The notes: generated by a model not told the origin, from the sequence alone. Positions 1 through 9,064 are shown, numbered from the stretch's first letter. The stretch: DNA of 64,000 bases from Segatella baroniae DSM 16972 = JCM 13447 (GCF_000426585.1 NZ_AUFQ01000015.1:1-64000), one strand, 5' to 3'. Made by a program: numbers and translations.

Positions 1-192
1 ACATGAACCGCCACAGAAGTAGATACTCATGAGAGAACGGATGATTTCGCTGTACTGATAACCGAACGATCTACACCTTAGACCGAGGGTTGAGTCGATG
101 ACAGATGATAATGTGGAGTCAAATTGCTCCATGATTGAAAATAATCCCCCAAAAGGAGTGAGTCTCTCAGATTTAATTTGTATCTTCGCCAT
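1..192 (-). CDS. IS1380-family transposase, N-terminal fragment at window edge
   Basis: The first 64 codons of a DDE transposase read leftward off the window. The start ATG is at 190-192. The protein begins MAKIQIKSERLTPFGG and contains FDSTLSSVIDSTLGLRC, FGYQYSEIIRSLM and a YFCGGSC stretch, as I remember IS1380-group transposases of Bacteroides and relatives; the family call rests on that recall. The transposase catalyses cut-and-paste movement of its own element. No frameshift is visible in this part. The catalytic residues lie outside the window, so whether the element is intact cannot be judged. Confidence 0.8.
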   Translation of the reverse strand, partial: MAKIQIKSERLTPFGGLFSIMEQFDSTLSSVIDSTLGLRCRSFGYQYSEIIRSLMSIYFCGGSC

Positions 193-261
193 GTCTATCG
201 TTGGATTCTCTTGTTTTTTTTTGCAACACTAAGATAAGTGAAAATTCTGACATGGCAAAAT

Positions 262-286
262 CCTGAGCAACTTTTTGTTGCTCAGG
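262..286. promoter_or_regulatory. Perfect 10-bp hairpin in the transposase leader
   Basis: CCTGAGCAAC and GTTGCTCAGG are separated by five T and form a perfect stem about 70 bases upstream of the transposase ATG. Hairpins in this position in insertion sequences often limit transposase expression from outside transcription. That role is inferred here. Confidence 0.6.
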
Positions 287-407
287 TACTTAAAAAGTTT
301 AATTTATAATAGTGTTGCGGAATTAAGGTTTACCTTTTATATGTTGTAAAGAAATCAGAAAAAGTCCTCATTTGTAGGGATAAAACGCCCTTTTTGCATA
401 ATCAAAC

Positions 408-602
408 ATGGGAAAACGTAAAATTATAATCTGTCAGATGGCAAAAGCAAGGGGGTTGATGGTATTGATATCGCTTGCTGGAGGGGCCTTGTCGGCTTGT
501 CAATCATCTGTTTTAGGTATTGTTCCGTATTGGCATTTCGGTTATTTTTGGCGATATGGAAGGCATGGCGGCAGTGTCATGTCTGGCTTTAATACCTTTT
601 GA
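408..602 (+). CDS. Possible small lipoprotein upstream of the S-component gene
   Basis: A 64-codon frame begins ATG at 408. It has a basic start (MGKRK), a hydrophobic stretch and an LSAC lipobox-like site near residue 31, so the mature part would be only about 34 residues and rich in aromatic residues. Its TGA overlaps the region where the next gene begins (599/605), which would allow translational coupling. I recognise no family. The region between the IS and this frame (319-407) shows no other gene. The frame could be a chance opening. Confidence 0.25.
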   Translation: MGKRKIIICQMAKARGLMVLISLAGGALSACQSSVLGIVPYWHFGYFWRYGRHGGSVMSGFNTF

Positions 603-604
603 AA

Positions 605-1156
605 ATGAAAAATAACAGAATCATCGGCATGGTTTGTGCCGTCATTGTCTACCTGCTCAGTTTGTTGGCAGCGTCGCTTCCCGGTTTTCTTTCTCCTTAT
701 TTGTGGACGGCCAGTCCCGTCGTAGCCGCGCTGCTGTGCGCCTTTTCCTACGTCTGGCTGGCCCGGCGGTGGCGCGGCCCCGGGCTGGGTGCCGCGCTCT
801 CGCTGGTCTTTGCCGTCTTTCTTTTGGCCTTCGGCGAGGTCGACATGCGGACGGCCGTCCTCATGGTGATGGTCGGTGTGCTCTCCGATGTGGCGCGTCG
901 GTTCTTCGGTTCGGAGTCCGACAAGAGCCTCTTCCGGGCCTATCCCATCCTCGCCTTGGTCCCCGTAGTCCGCTTCCTGCCCCTTTGGGCGGACGTGCAG
1001 GCCTACTATGAGGGCGCCGTCGAGGAGATGGGACAGGACTATGCCCATGTCATTTTTTCGCTGTCGACCCCCTGGATGGATGTCGCCGTGGTGCTGTGCA
1101 CGCTGCTCGCTGGTGTGGCGGGCGTGCGGTTGGCGGCAAAGTTGTGGAAAAGCTGA
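605..1156 (+). CDS. MptD/Trep_Strep-like ECF transporter S component (putative)
   Basis: A 183-residue integral membrane protein with about five hydrophobic segments and basic connecting loops. It resembles the family annotated as MptD/Trep_Strep putative S components of energy-coupling-factor importers, including the PVVRFLPLW segment and the C-terminal EEMGQDYA stretch before the last helix. S components bind a small vitamin-like substrate and borrow a shared EcfAT ATPase module, which is not encoded in this window. The ATG at 605 is chosen over an in-frame TTG at 599. The gene is convergent with the glycosidase, only four bases apart. The substrate cannot be inferred, and the family call is from recall of the pattern. 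Confidence 0.55.
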   Translation: MKNNRIIGMVCAVIVYLLSLLAASLPGFLSPYLWTASPVVAALLCAFSYVWLARRWRGPGLGAALSLVFAVFLLAFGEVDMRTAVLMVMVGVLSDVARRFFGSESDKSLFRAYPILALVPVVRFLPLWADVQAYYEGAVEEMGQDYAHVIFSLSTPWMDVAVVLCTLLAGVAGVRLAAKLWKS

Positions 1157-1160
1157 CCGC

Positions 1161-3770
1161 TCAATACTGCGAAATGTTGTCCAATCGCTCCATCTTCGCT
1201 TCGTCCGAAGCGGTGTGGAGCAGCCTTTCCAGCTGGCCGAAGGTGGCATAGTGTGAGGCCGGCCGGAAGGCGTCGGACTGCATGTAGCGCAGCAGGCTGT
1301 TGGTGAAGGCCCGTCCTTCGGGATAGCGGCAGGCCCGCGCGAGGTCGCTCATGCAGAGCAGCAGCTTGCCCCGGCCCACCGAGAACTCCATGACAAGCCC
1401 TAACTTGTGGTTGCGTTCCACGTTGTCGATGACCTGAACGATGGGCAGATAGGCCTTCGGGAGTGCGTCGAGTACGAGCGGCCGGCTGTTCTTGACGACG
1501 GGAAACCACTGCCAGTCGGTGTGCTCCGCAGTCGGAAAGGCTTGGAAGAGCGGATGTTTCGGGTCGGTGAGGAGGCCCAATGTGCCCGGCGAAACAGGCT
1601 TCTTGTTGTTCTCGGAGATGGTCTTGAACATGCGGTAGTTCCAATAGTCGGTCTGAAAGAGCGGGCCTACGGTGTTGGCCGCGAAGGCCGCCGAGTCGGG
1701 TGTCCACAGCACGCGCGCCCCCTTTTCCAGCCTTCTGACAGTCTTCTCGTCCATCACGGTGACGCAGACAATGCCCTTCGGTTCCGTCTCCTGTAGGCCG
1801 TCGACGGGATATACCCATATCTTATACCGATTCCGGCCTATCCCCGGCTGCTTCATGCCCGTGTCGTCGATGAATCCCAGTTCGAGTGTCAGACACGACG
1901 GCTCCCTGACGGCCGACAAGTCCAGGTCGATGGAGTCGGCGAGCGACAGTCCGAGCGGCGTCGCGCCCCGTCCGATGGTGCGGAAAAGCGGTTTGTTCCT
2001 TCCCGTTTCATCGGTCAGCTGTACATACATGCCCATGTTGTTGAATCTCTCACCGCTGTAGTTGGCCACCTTCACGGCCGCCTTCAGCCGTTCGTCGCCG
2101 CGGAAGCACAGCTTGTCGCTCACCAGCAGCGGCACCACCGGCGAACAGAACTCGCGCCATTCTTCGGGCGTGGTGAATCCCTTGCTGTCCATGAAGGCGT
2201 CGAGCATGCCCACATAGGCGCTCCCTTGGCCCGGATAGTCCTGCAGGTCGAGCAGCTGGAAGCCCGCCATCTCCGCCGTTCTGAGGTCGGCTTCGACGTC
2301 GGCCTTGTAGAGTTCGAAGGCCCATCGGCCGCTGGCCCGCTTGAAATCCTTGGCCTGCGGCAACATGCCGGTGCGCTCCAGCCGCCTGCGGAACACGTCG
2401 ATGTTGTAGGCTCGCAGCACCCCCGTGTACTTCTTGGCTTCGTCGAAGTCGGGGAAACTCTGGAACTGGCCGGTCTCATGGCTGATGACAGGCACGTTGG
2501 AGGCGCGGCAGGCCTCGTCGAAGTCGAAGCTCGTGTTGGGGTGTTGGTGGTTGATCAGCCCTCCGTCGGCGGCGTCGACAAAGGCGAAGCTGCCCCGGGT
2601 GTGCGTGCCGTAGGTGCCCCAAGGCTCCCCGCCCACACGACAGGTGGTGAAATAGTCCATGCCCGGCTTCACGCCTTGGTAGCCCAGGCAGTGGTTGCTG
2701 CCGAAGGTGAAGAGCATTTCGGGCGCCAACCGTCGGAAGTCGGCGACGAACTCCTGCATCTTTTCCGCGCTTCCCCACAGCTCGTTGCCCAGGCCCATCA
2801 TCACGAACGACGGGTGACGGGCGTATTCTGTCAGCATGTTGACGCCCTCCTTGTGGAGAAAGTCCATCAACACCGTGTCCTTGTCATTGAAATCGCCCCA
2901 CAGCGGCAGCTCGGGTTGCAGGTAGAGGCCCAGGCTGTCGGCCGCGTAGAAGGCCTGTTCGGACGGGCACCACGAGTGGAATCGGATGTGGTTGATACCA
3001 TACGCCTGCAATTTCTGCATGTAGTCGATCCACGACTGCCGGTCCATGGCCACGTGGCCCGTGAGCGGCCACACGCAGGCGTCGTGCTTGCCCCGAAGAA
3101 ACACGGGCTTGCCGTCGGCCATGAAGCGGCGTCCCTCGGCGCGGAAGCCCTTGAATATGGGCGCAATCTTCGAAGGCAGGTCGGCTTTCAGCACGGCGTT
3201 GCGGTTCACGTTGGCGATAAACATGCTGCCGATGACGCCGTTCCAGTTGGTCTGGGTGTCCTCGGTCATGGCGTGACTGCCGGCATACACCTGGGCAGGT
3301 TGCCCGTGGGCGTTGTCCACGACGATGGTCAGGCGGTGCCGTCCGGCCTTGTTGATGGGCAATGAGAAGCGTTGCGGCGTGGAGATGTCGTTGCTGCCGC
3401 CCACACGTTGGCCGTCGATGAAAATCTCGGTGGTCTTCGTCCGTTCGAGAAAGAGCTGCCGAACGGCGCCCCGGAGCGTCCAGCCGCGGGGGATGGCGAT
3501 GTCGCGTTCGTAGCGGGCGCGGCCCCGGTAGGCGTGGAGACGGGTGAGATGCGTGGTCTCCGTGGTGTCGGCGGGGGCGTAGCCCAGGCCGTTGGTGTCG
3601 GTGGTGCCGGGCAGTCGGACGGTCGTCGTCACGAGTTTGTCGGCCGGCAGCGGCTTGCCTTCGGCGTCGTCGAGCAGCGTGCACTGCCATGGGCCCGAGA
3701 GGTTGATGACCTGGGCCTGCGCCGTCGTGGCGCAGGCGAGGGCCAGAAGAAAGATGATGATTTGTTTCAT
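1161..3770 (-). CDS. Secreted glycoside hydrolase family 2 protein
   Basis: An 869-residue protein with a clear signal peptide (MKQIIIFLLALACATTAQAQ). An N-terminal jelly-roll sugar-binding domain (about 22-175) is followed by a TIM barrel. The barrel carries the acid/base in GLGNELWG (E330) and a likely nucleophile in ISHETGQF (E432), as expected for retaining GH2 enzymes such as beta-galactosidases and related exo-glycosidases. The immunoglobulin-like domain that normally joins these two parts seems almost absent (about residues 180-215). The protein is probably periplasmic or outer-membrane associated and acts on oligosaccharides. The substrate is not predictable. No SusC/D pair lies beside it. 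Confidence 0.85.
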   Translation of the reverse strand: MKQIIIFLLALACATTAQAQVINLSGPWQCTLLDDAEGKPLPADKLVTTTVRLPGTTDTNGLGYAPADTTETTHLTRLHAYRGRARYERDIAIPRGWTLRGAVRQLFLERTKTTEIFIDGQRVGGSNDISTPQRFSLPINKAGRHRLTIVVDNAHGQPAQVYAGSHAMTEDTQTNWNGVIGSMFIANVNRNAVLKADLPSKIAPIFKGFRAEGRRFMADGKPVFLRGKHDACVWPLTGHVAMDRQSWIDYMQKLQAYGINHIRFHSWCPSEQAFYAADSLGLYLQPELPLWGDFNDKDTVLMDFLHKEGVNMLTEYARHPSFVMMGLGNELWGSAEKMQEFVADFRRLAPEMLFTFGSNHCLGYQGVKPGMDYFTTCRVGGEPWGTYGTHTRGSFAFVDAADGGLINHQHPNTSFDFDEACRASNVPVISHETGQFQSFPDFDEAKKYTGVLRAYNIDVFRRRLERTGMLPQAKDFKRASGRWAFELYKADVEADLRTAEMAGFQLLDLQDYPGQGSAYVGMLDAFMDSKGFTTPEEWREFCSPVVPLLVSDKLCFRGDERLKAAVKVANYSGERFNNMGMYVQLTDETGRNKPLFRTIGRGATPLGLSLADSIDLDLSAVREPSCLTLELGFIDDTGMKQPGIGRNRYKIWVYPVDGLQETEPKGIVCVTVMDEKTVRRLEKGARVLWTPDSAAFAANTVGPLFQTDYWNYRMFKTISENNKKPVSPGTLGLLTDPKHPLFQAFPTAEHTDWQWFPVVKNSRPLVLDALPKAYLPIVQVIDNVERNHKLGLVMEFSVGRGKLLLCMSDLARACRYPEGRAFTNSLLRYMQSDAFRPASHYATFGQLERLLHTASDEAKMERLDNISQY

Positions 3771-3841
3771 AAGTAGATTTGTTTATCAGTAGAATGGTCT
3801 ATAAGTCGAGTCGTTGCATGCGTGGATGCGTTTCATGAATG

Positions 3842-3877
3842 GAGTTGACGAGTCGTCGGTCGGCGAGTCGTCAACTC
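3842..3877. terminator. Inverted repeat between GH2 and DPP genes
   Basis: GAGTTGACGA and TCGTCAACTC form a perfect 10-bp stem about ten bases beyond the stop of the peptidase gene (minus strand). No U-tract follows, so it may be a processing or weak termination signal rather than a classical intrinsic terminator. Confidence 0.4.
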
Positions 3878-3886
3878 TTCCACGCT

Positions 3887-6010
3887 CTACCTTGCGTCTA
3901 TTTCCTTGATCAGTCGGTCGGCGTGCCCCCACTTGTCCATCATGTAGAGCACGTAGCGGATGTCGACGCCGATGCAGCGGGCCAGTCGCTTGTCGAAGTT
4001 GATGTCGCTCGACAGGCTGTCCCAGTTTCCGTCGAACGCCAGGCCGATGAGGCGGCCGTTGCCGTCGAACATCGGGCTGCCCGAGTTGCCTCCCGTGATG
4101 TCGTTGTTGGTGAGGAAGCAGAGCTGCAGCTTGCCGCTGGTCTTGTCGGCGTAGCGTCCGTAGTCGTCGGCACTCATGAGTTGGTGCATGACAGGCTCGG
4201 CCTTGTAGTCGAAGACGCCCGCGTCGCCCTGCTTCATCTTGGCCAGCAGACTCTCGGCCGTGGTGTAGTAGCCCGACGGGCGGCCGCCCAGGTCGAAGCC
4301 GCCCACTTGTCCGTAGGAGAGCCGCATGGTGAAGTTGGCGTCGCTGTAGTGGGGCATGTCCTCCTCCATGCGCAGCTTGGCGGCGCAGAGCCAGCGTTCC
4401 TGGTCGGCGATGGAGTCGGCGTATTCACGCATGCCGGTGGTCAGCGCGGCGCGCGTCTCGAGCAAGTCCAGACCGAACTGCACGCCCGGGTCCTTCTTGT
4501 AGCTCTTCTTGTTGACATAGATCTTCGTGCCGCTCTTCATGAGGAACGACGTCTTGTAGAGATAGTCCACGTAGGCCTGACAGTCGCCGCCGAACTTCCG
4601 GTCGATGGTCTTGTAGAAATCGGGCAGATAGGCGGCGTCGGCATGCTCGCGATAGTTCTTGAGCAGCGTGGCCATCACTTCCTTGTCGAGGGGCGCGTCC
4701 CACTCTTCGCTGTTGTCCTTGAACAGGATGTACTGCTTCTTCGGATTCTTTTCAGGGCCTTGAATCTCTATCTTGTCGAGCTTGGCAGCCCGTGTGGCAA
4801 ACTCGCTTGTGCGACGGAAGGTCTCGTTGAAGTAGAGAAGGTTGCGCATGGTGTCGAACCGCCGGGCGTAGAACCGGGCCATCTTGTCGAAGTCGAGCTG
4901 CCCTTTCAGGAAGCCGGTGCTGTCCTGCCAGGCGGCGATGCGGTCTTCGTAGGCCTTCTTCTGGTTGATGATGCCGATGGAATCGATGCACTTGTTCATG
5001 CCGATGGAGTTCTTCCAGTAGTTGGCGCTCTGCGCGAACTTGGAGTCATACTTGATTCTTACGGCCTCGTCGGCCCGCATGTGGCGCGTCATCACCTCCT
5101 GTTTCACGCCGCGCACCTGTGCCCGTGGCGTGTTCTGGGCGTCGCGCATCTCGCGAATGCCATAGCTGGAGAGATAGCGGCTGGTGCTTCCGGGATAGCC
5201 CATGGTCATCGCGAAGTCGCCGTCGTTGTAGCCTTGCAGGCTCACCCGCGCCCAATGCTTCGGCCGATAGGGCACGTTGTCCTTGCTGTATTCGGCCGGT
5301 CCGTTGGTCTTGGGGTCGGCGTAGACGCGGAACACGCTGAAATCGCACGTCTGGCGCGGCCACATCCAGTTGTCGGTCTCGCCGCCGAACTTGCCCATCG
5401 ACTTGGGAATGGTGAACACCAGGCGCAGGTCGGGGAAGTCCTGATAGGTGGTGGCGTAGTACTGGTTGCCCTCGTAGAAGGCGTCCACGGTCACGTGGTA
5501 GCTCTTGTCCAGCTTCCGGGCCTCCTTGGTCAGCGCGTTTTCGAGCGAATCGACCAGGAAGTTCTGCCGCTCCTTCGACAAAACGCCGAATCCCAGCTTG
5601 TCGAGCATGGGCGTGATGTCGCGCTGTTCCACCATGAAGCTCACGAACATGTTCTTGTTGGGCAGCTCTTCGGCGAAGCTTTGGGCCACGAAGCCGTCGC
5701 GCAGGTAGTCGTGTTCCACCGTGGAATGGCTGCGAATGCCCTCGAAACCACAATGATGGTTGGTGAAGACGAGTCCGTCCGGACTCACCACGACGCCCGA
5801 ACAGTGGCCCGAGAAGTTGACCACGGCGTTCTTGACGGCGTCTTTCCCGCGATAAAGGTCGTCGTAGCCCAACTTGAAACCTTCCATCTTCATCTGCTCA
5901 TACACGGCCTGCGGCAGGTTGTAGAGCGTCCACATGCCCTCGTCGGCATGCGAAGGCAGGAACGAGAGGAGAGAGGAGAGTAGGAAAAAGAGTGCTTTTG
6001 ATTTTCTCAT
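3887..6010 (-). CDS. S46-family dipeptidyl-peptidase, DPP7-like
   Basis: A 707-residue serine exopeptidase with a signal peptide (about residues 1-22). The catalytic histidine lies in TNHHCG (near 85) and the serine in GGNSGSP (S643), with chymotrypsin-like double-barrel features of family S46. These periplasmic enzymes release dipeptides from oligopeptides in asaccharolytic and oral Bacteroidales. The S1-pocket position in AFDGNW is glycine (G661). From family knowledge this favours hydrophobic P1 residues (DPP7 type); DPP11 carries arginine here and prefers Asp/Glu. The gene is monocistronic, with about 320 bases upstream. Confidence 0.88.
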   Translation of the reverse strand: MRKSKALFFLLSSLLSFLPSHADEGMWTLYNLPQAVYEQMKMEGFKLGYDDLYRGKDAVKNAVVNFSGHCSGVVVSPDGLVFTNHHCGFEGIRSHSTVEHDYLRDGFVAQSFAEELPNKNMFVSFMVEQRDITPMLDKLGFGVLSKERQNFLVDSLENALTKEARKLDKSYHVTVDAFYEGNQYYATTYQDFPDLRLVFTIPKSMGKFGGETDNWMWPRQTCDFSVFRVYADPKTNGPAEYSKDNVPYRPKHWARVSLQGYNDGDFAMTMGYPGSTSRYLSSYGIREMRDAQNTPRAQVRGVKQEVMTRHMRADEAVRIKYDSKFAQSANYWKNSIGMNKCIDSIGIINQKKAYEDRIAAWQDSTGFLKGQLDFDKMARFYARRFDTMRNLLYFNETFRRTSEFATRAAKLDKIEIQGPEKNPKKQYILFKDNSEEWDAPLDKEVMATLLKNYREHADAAYLPDFYKTIDRKFGGDCQAYVDYLYKTSFLMKSGTKIYVNKKSYKKDPGVQFGLDLLETRAALTTGMREYADSIADQERWLCAAKLRMEEDMPHYSDANFTMRLSYGQVGGFDLGGRPSGYYTTAESLLAKMKQGDAGVFDYKAEPVMHQLMSADDYGRYADKTSGKLQLCFLTNNDITGGNSGSPMFDGNGRLIGLAFDGNWDSLSSDINFDKRLARCIGVDIRYVLYMMDKWGHADRLIKEIDAR

Positions 6011-6248
6011 TGTCTATGTTTTTATTAATGAATTATAGAAATATGATAAGCCTCAGAAGCTTTGGGAAGTTTGACGTGAGTTCCTATAAGAAAGTTGCGT
6101 TAAAAAGTTATAAGGTACGAAACAATAAACGCACGTGCGTAGAGGGGTTGAGGGAGTTGCTACTTGTTGTCCCTGGGGGGGGTAAAGACATGTGCTTTTT
6201 TGATGATTTATTGATGTCTTGAGGCGAGGGGCTGTGCAATGGGTTTCT
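6011..6248. other. Non-coding upstream region of the peptidase gene
   Basis: An AT-rich leader and presumed promoter region of the minus-strand peptidase. No gene or tRNA is visible. I could not find a clean TAnnTTTG box on the minus strand. The right end passes into the 22-23 base repeat array. Confidence 0.4.
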
Positions 6249-6330
6249 GAAAGCAACCCTTTTAGCGTGTAAAAGCAGTCCTTTCAGCTCCTCAAAGCAG
6301 CCCTTTCAGCGGCCAAAAGGGCTGCTTTCG
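6249..6330. repeat. Repeat array, core AAAGCAGCCCTTTC (locus 1)
   Basis: Three degenerate direct units (AAAGCAACCCTTTT, AAAGCAGTCCTTTC, AAAGCAGCCCTTTC) are spaced 22-24 bases apart, followed by one inverted unit. The last pair forms a 13-bp stem (6294-6306 with 6316-6328). It lies within ten bases of the flippase stop codon, so it may act as a transcript end structure. Confidence 0.75.
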
Positions 6331-6334
6331 GAAA

Positions 6335-7825
6335 CTACTTGCGGAACTTCCTGCCGATGACGGGCAAACTGCCGAGCGGCAGGTCGCGTTTGATGATGAC
6401 GCCGACGAACAGCAGAATCAGCAGCGTGTTGAAGCCCATGGCCGTCCACGAGCCCCATTGGCGGTTGGCGAAGCTCATGCCCAGGAAGAGAACCACGGCC
6501 AGAAGCACGTAGCGGAAGATGTCTTTCAGCGGATAGTTCACGGGATAATACTTCTGCCCGAACACGTAGCTGGCCACCATGCTGACGCCGTAGGCGGCGA
6601 AACCGGCCCAGGCGCAGGCCATGTAGCTGAACCGTGGGATGAGCAGGACGTCTATCGTGAGCAGCACCACGCAACCCAGGCCCGAGAAGTAGGCACCCCA
6701 GATGGTGCGGTCGGTGAGCTTGTACCAGAAGCTGAGGTTGAAATAGACGCCGAACATGATTTCGGCAGCCATCACGATGGGTATCACCCGCAGTCCTTCC
6801 CAGTAGTCGGGGGCCACCACATGGCGCAGGATGTCCATGTAGCCGATGACGCAGAGGAAGGCCAGTAGCGTGAAGATGATGTAGTATTTCATCACCTTGG
6901 CATACGTTTCCTTCTTGTCGGCGCTCTTGTTGGCAAACACGAACGGTTCGTAGGCGAAGCGGAAGGCCTGCGTGATGATGACCATGATCATCGCTATCTT
7001 GATGGTGCTGCCGTAAATGCCCAGCTGCGCGCGGGCCTCCTGTATGCTGCCGTCGTAGAAATAGGGGAAGATGAGCGTTGAGGCGCTTTGGTTCAGCTGG
7101 CCCGCCACGCCGAGAATGAGCATGGGCCACGTGTAGGAGAGCATGCGGCGGCACATCGCCCGGTCTAAGCCGAAGGTGATTCCGCGCATCTCTTTCAGCA
7201 GAAGGAGCGTGGTGATGACGCTCACCACGAGGTTCAGATAGAACACAATGCCCACGTCGGGCACGAAGTCGGCGTCGTAAATGCCGAACGCGTTGACGCG
7301 CAGCAGGGGGAAAACGATGAGGAAAAGGGCCACGAGGGCCACGTTGATGGCGATGTTGAGGCACTTCAGCGTGGCGAACTTGACGGGTCGGTGCTGGTAG
7401 CGCAGGTAGTCGAACATGATGCACGACCACGCGTCGATGGCCACGCAGATGGCCATGGAGCCGATGTACCAGGGATGGTCGCCGTAGCCCATGGCCGTGG
7501 CGATGGGCTTGAGAAAGAGGATGACGCCCACGGCGAAGGCCACGGCGACGCCCCCCACCATGCGCAGGGCGGTGGAATAGACCATCCGGGCGTCCTCTCC
7601 TTCCTTGTTGGCGAAGCGGAAGAAGGTGGTCTCCATGCCGAAAGTGAGGGCGATGATGAGGATTCCGATGTAGGAATAGACGTTCGTGATGATACCATAC
7701 TGCCCCCCGCTGGCCACCCATGAGAAGGTTTCGATGGGCACGAGCAGGTAGTTGATGAACCGGGACGCAATGGTGCTGATACCGTAGATGGCGGTATCTT
7801 TCAATAAAGACTTCAGATTTGCCAT
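6335..7825 (-). CDS. Polysaccharide flippase (MOP/Wzx-like)
   Basis: A 496-residue membrane protein with 12-14 hydrophobic helices, beginning MANLKSLLKDTAIYGIST. It resembles lipopolysaccharide/polysaccharide biosynthesis proteins of the MOP exporter superfamily that move lipid-linked sugar units across the inner membrane. The start lies 12 bases after the stop of the SpmAB-like gene, so the two are probably cotranscribed. A specific polymer cannot be named, but glycan-assembly genes begin a few kilobases away. No polymerase (Wzy) gene is seen nearby. Confidence 0.82.
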   Translation of the reverse strand: MANLKSLLKDTAIYGISTIASRFINYLLVPIETFSWVASGGQYGIITNVYSYIGILIIALTFGMETTFFRFANKEGEDARMVYSTALRMVGGVAVAFAVGVILFLKPIATAMGYGDHPWYIGSMAICVAIDAWSCIMFDYLRYQHRPVKFATLKCLNIAINVALVALFLIVFPLLRVNAFGIYDADFVPDVGIVFYLNLVVSVITTLLLLKEMRGITFGLDRAMCRRMLSYTWPMLILGVAGQLNQSASTLIFPYFYDGSIQEARAQLGIYGSTIKIAMIMVIITQAFRFAYEPFVFANKSADKKETYAKVMKYYIIFTLLAFLCVIGYMDILRHVVAPDYWEGLRVIPIVMAAEIMFGVYFNLSFWYKLTDRTIWGAYFSGLGCVVLLTIDVLLIPRFSYMACAWAGFAAYGVSMVASYVFGQKYYPVNYPLKDIFRYVLLAVVLFLGMSFANRQWGSWTAMGFNTLLILLFVGVIIKRDLPLGSLPVIGRKFRK

Positions 7826-7837
7826 GGTTTGTTTGGA

Positions 7838-9064
7838 TTAAAAGAACAGATAGCACACCGCGATGGCCGCCATCGTGCCGATGAGGTCGGCCAGCAGGCC
7901 GCAGGCCACGGCGTGGCGCGTGTATTTGACGCCCACGCTGCCGAAGTACACCGCCAGAATATAGAAGGTGGTGTCGGTCGATCCTTGCAGGACGCAGCTC
8001 AGCCGGCCCACGAAACTGTCGGCGCCGTAGGTCTTCATGGCCTCCAGCATCATGCCTCTGGCGCCGCTACCGCTCAGCGGTTTCATGAATGCCGTGGGCA
8101 GACCGCCCACGAAGTCGCTGTTCAGCCCCAGCCACTCCACGCCCCGGCGAATGCCGCCGATGACCATGTCCATCGCCCCCGAGGCGCGGAAGACGCCCAC
8201 GGCCACGAGGATGGCCACGAGATAGGGGATGATGCGCACGGCCGTCGTGAAGCCTTCCTTGGCTCCTTCGATGAAGGCGTCGTAGACGTTGACGCGCTTC
8301 CACAGCCCCGCCAGGATGAAACTGACGATGACACTCAGCAGTATCAGGTTGCTCCCGACGCTCGTCACCGTGGCCATCGTGTCCTTGTCCATCCGTCCGA
8401 AGCCCCAGATGAGCAGCCCCACAAAGGCCATGATGCAGCCCAGCGTGGCCAGGAGGGCCGGCTGGAGCAGGCTCGTCTTCTGCCACAGCAGCGTCAGCAC
8501 GATGCCGGCGAGCGTGGCAATGGTGGTCGAAAGTAAGATGGGGATGAATACATCGGTAGGCATGGCGGCCCCGTAGGACGCACGGAAGGCCAGGATGGTG
8601 GTCGGGATGATGGTCAGTCCGCTGGTGTTGAGCACCAGAAACATGATCATGGGGTTGGTGGCGGTGTCCTTCTTGGGGTTGAGTTCCTGCAATTGGGCCA
8701 TCGCTTTCAGTCCGGTGGGCGTGGCGGCGTTGTCCAATCCCAGCATGTTCGAGGCGATGTTCATGAACATGGAGCCCATGGCGGGGTGGTTCTTGGGTAT
8801 TTCGGGAAAGAGTTTGGTGAACACCGGGCTGAGCATGCGGGCCAACGCGTTGACGGCCCCGGCCTTTTCGCCGATCTTCATGATACCGAGCCACAGCGCA
8901 AGCACGCCCGTCAGCCCCAGGGAGGTCTCGAATGCCGTCTTGGAAGAGTCGAAAGTGGAGTCGACAATCTTCTGGAAGACGGTCGTGTCGCCCATCAACA
9001 GTCCGATGATCGCAAAGAGAAAAGCGATGACAAAAAAAGCAATCCAAATATAGTTCAGCACCAT
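7838..9064 (-). CDS. Fused SpmA-SpmB / nucleoside-recognition (Gate) membrane protein
   Basis: A 408-residue inner-membrane protein combining two Gate/nucleoside-recognition domains. In Firmicutes these are the separate spore maturation proteins SpmA and SpmB; Bacteroidetes carry them fused and do not sporulate. Typical motifs are LGLDNAATPTGLKAM and GSTDTTFYILAVYFGSVG. The start is placed at the ATG at 9062-9064 (MVLNYIW). A longer in-frame start would read through low-complexity repeat DNA encoding an implausible threonine/proline tail. The function is unknown, possibly small-molecule or ion transport linked to cell-wall maturation. It is the first gene of an operon with the flippase. Confidence 0.83.
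   Translation of the reverse strand: MVLNYIWIAFFVIAFLFAIIGLLMGDTTVFQKIVDSTFDSSKTAFETSLGLTGVLALWLGIMKIGEKAGAVNALARMLSPVFTKLFPEIPKNHPAMGSMFMNIASNMLGLDNAATPTGLKAMAQLQELNPKKDTATNPMIMFLVLNTSGLTIIPTTILAFRASYGAAMPTDVFIPILLSTTIATLAGIVLTLLWQKTSLLQPALLATLGCIMAFVGLLIWGFGRMDKDTMATVTSVGSNLILLSVIVSFILAGLWKRVNVYDAFIEGAKEGFTTAVRIIPYLVAILVAVGVFRASGAMDMVIGGIRRGVEWLGLNSDFVGGLPTAFMKPLSGSGARGMMLEAMKTYGADSFVGRLSCVLQGSTDTTFYILAVYFGSVGVKYTRHAVACGLLADLIGTMAAIAVCYLFF

Larger units (their letters stand above)
1..318 (-). mobile_element. Promoter-proximal end of an IS1380-like insertion sequence
   Basis: The region holds the transposase start and its AT-rich leader. A 9-base inverted pair, GCAACACTA (223-231) and TAGTGTTGC (310-318), encloses a strong hairpin. 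The outer terminal repeat and target duplication cannot be placed from one end alone, so 318 is only a guess for the boundary. Confidence 0.45.

Noticed and set aside
3839-5983. A 714-codon open frame on the plus strand opposite the peptidase gene
   Set aside because: It is the antisense shadow of a GC-rich gene whose own strand has a signal peptide and catalytic motifs. The translation is low-complexity Val/Ala/Leu/His.
6249-6330. CRISPR array
   Set aside because: Units are 22-23 bases, degenerate, sometimes inverted, with only 8-9 variable bases. No cas gene is in the window.
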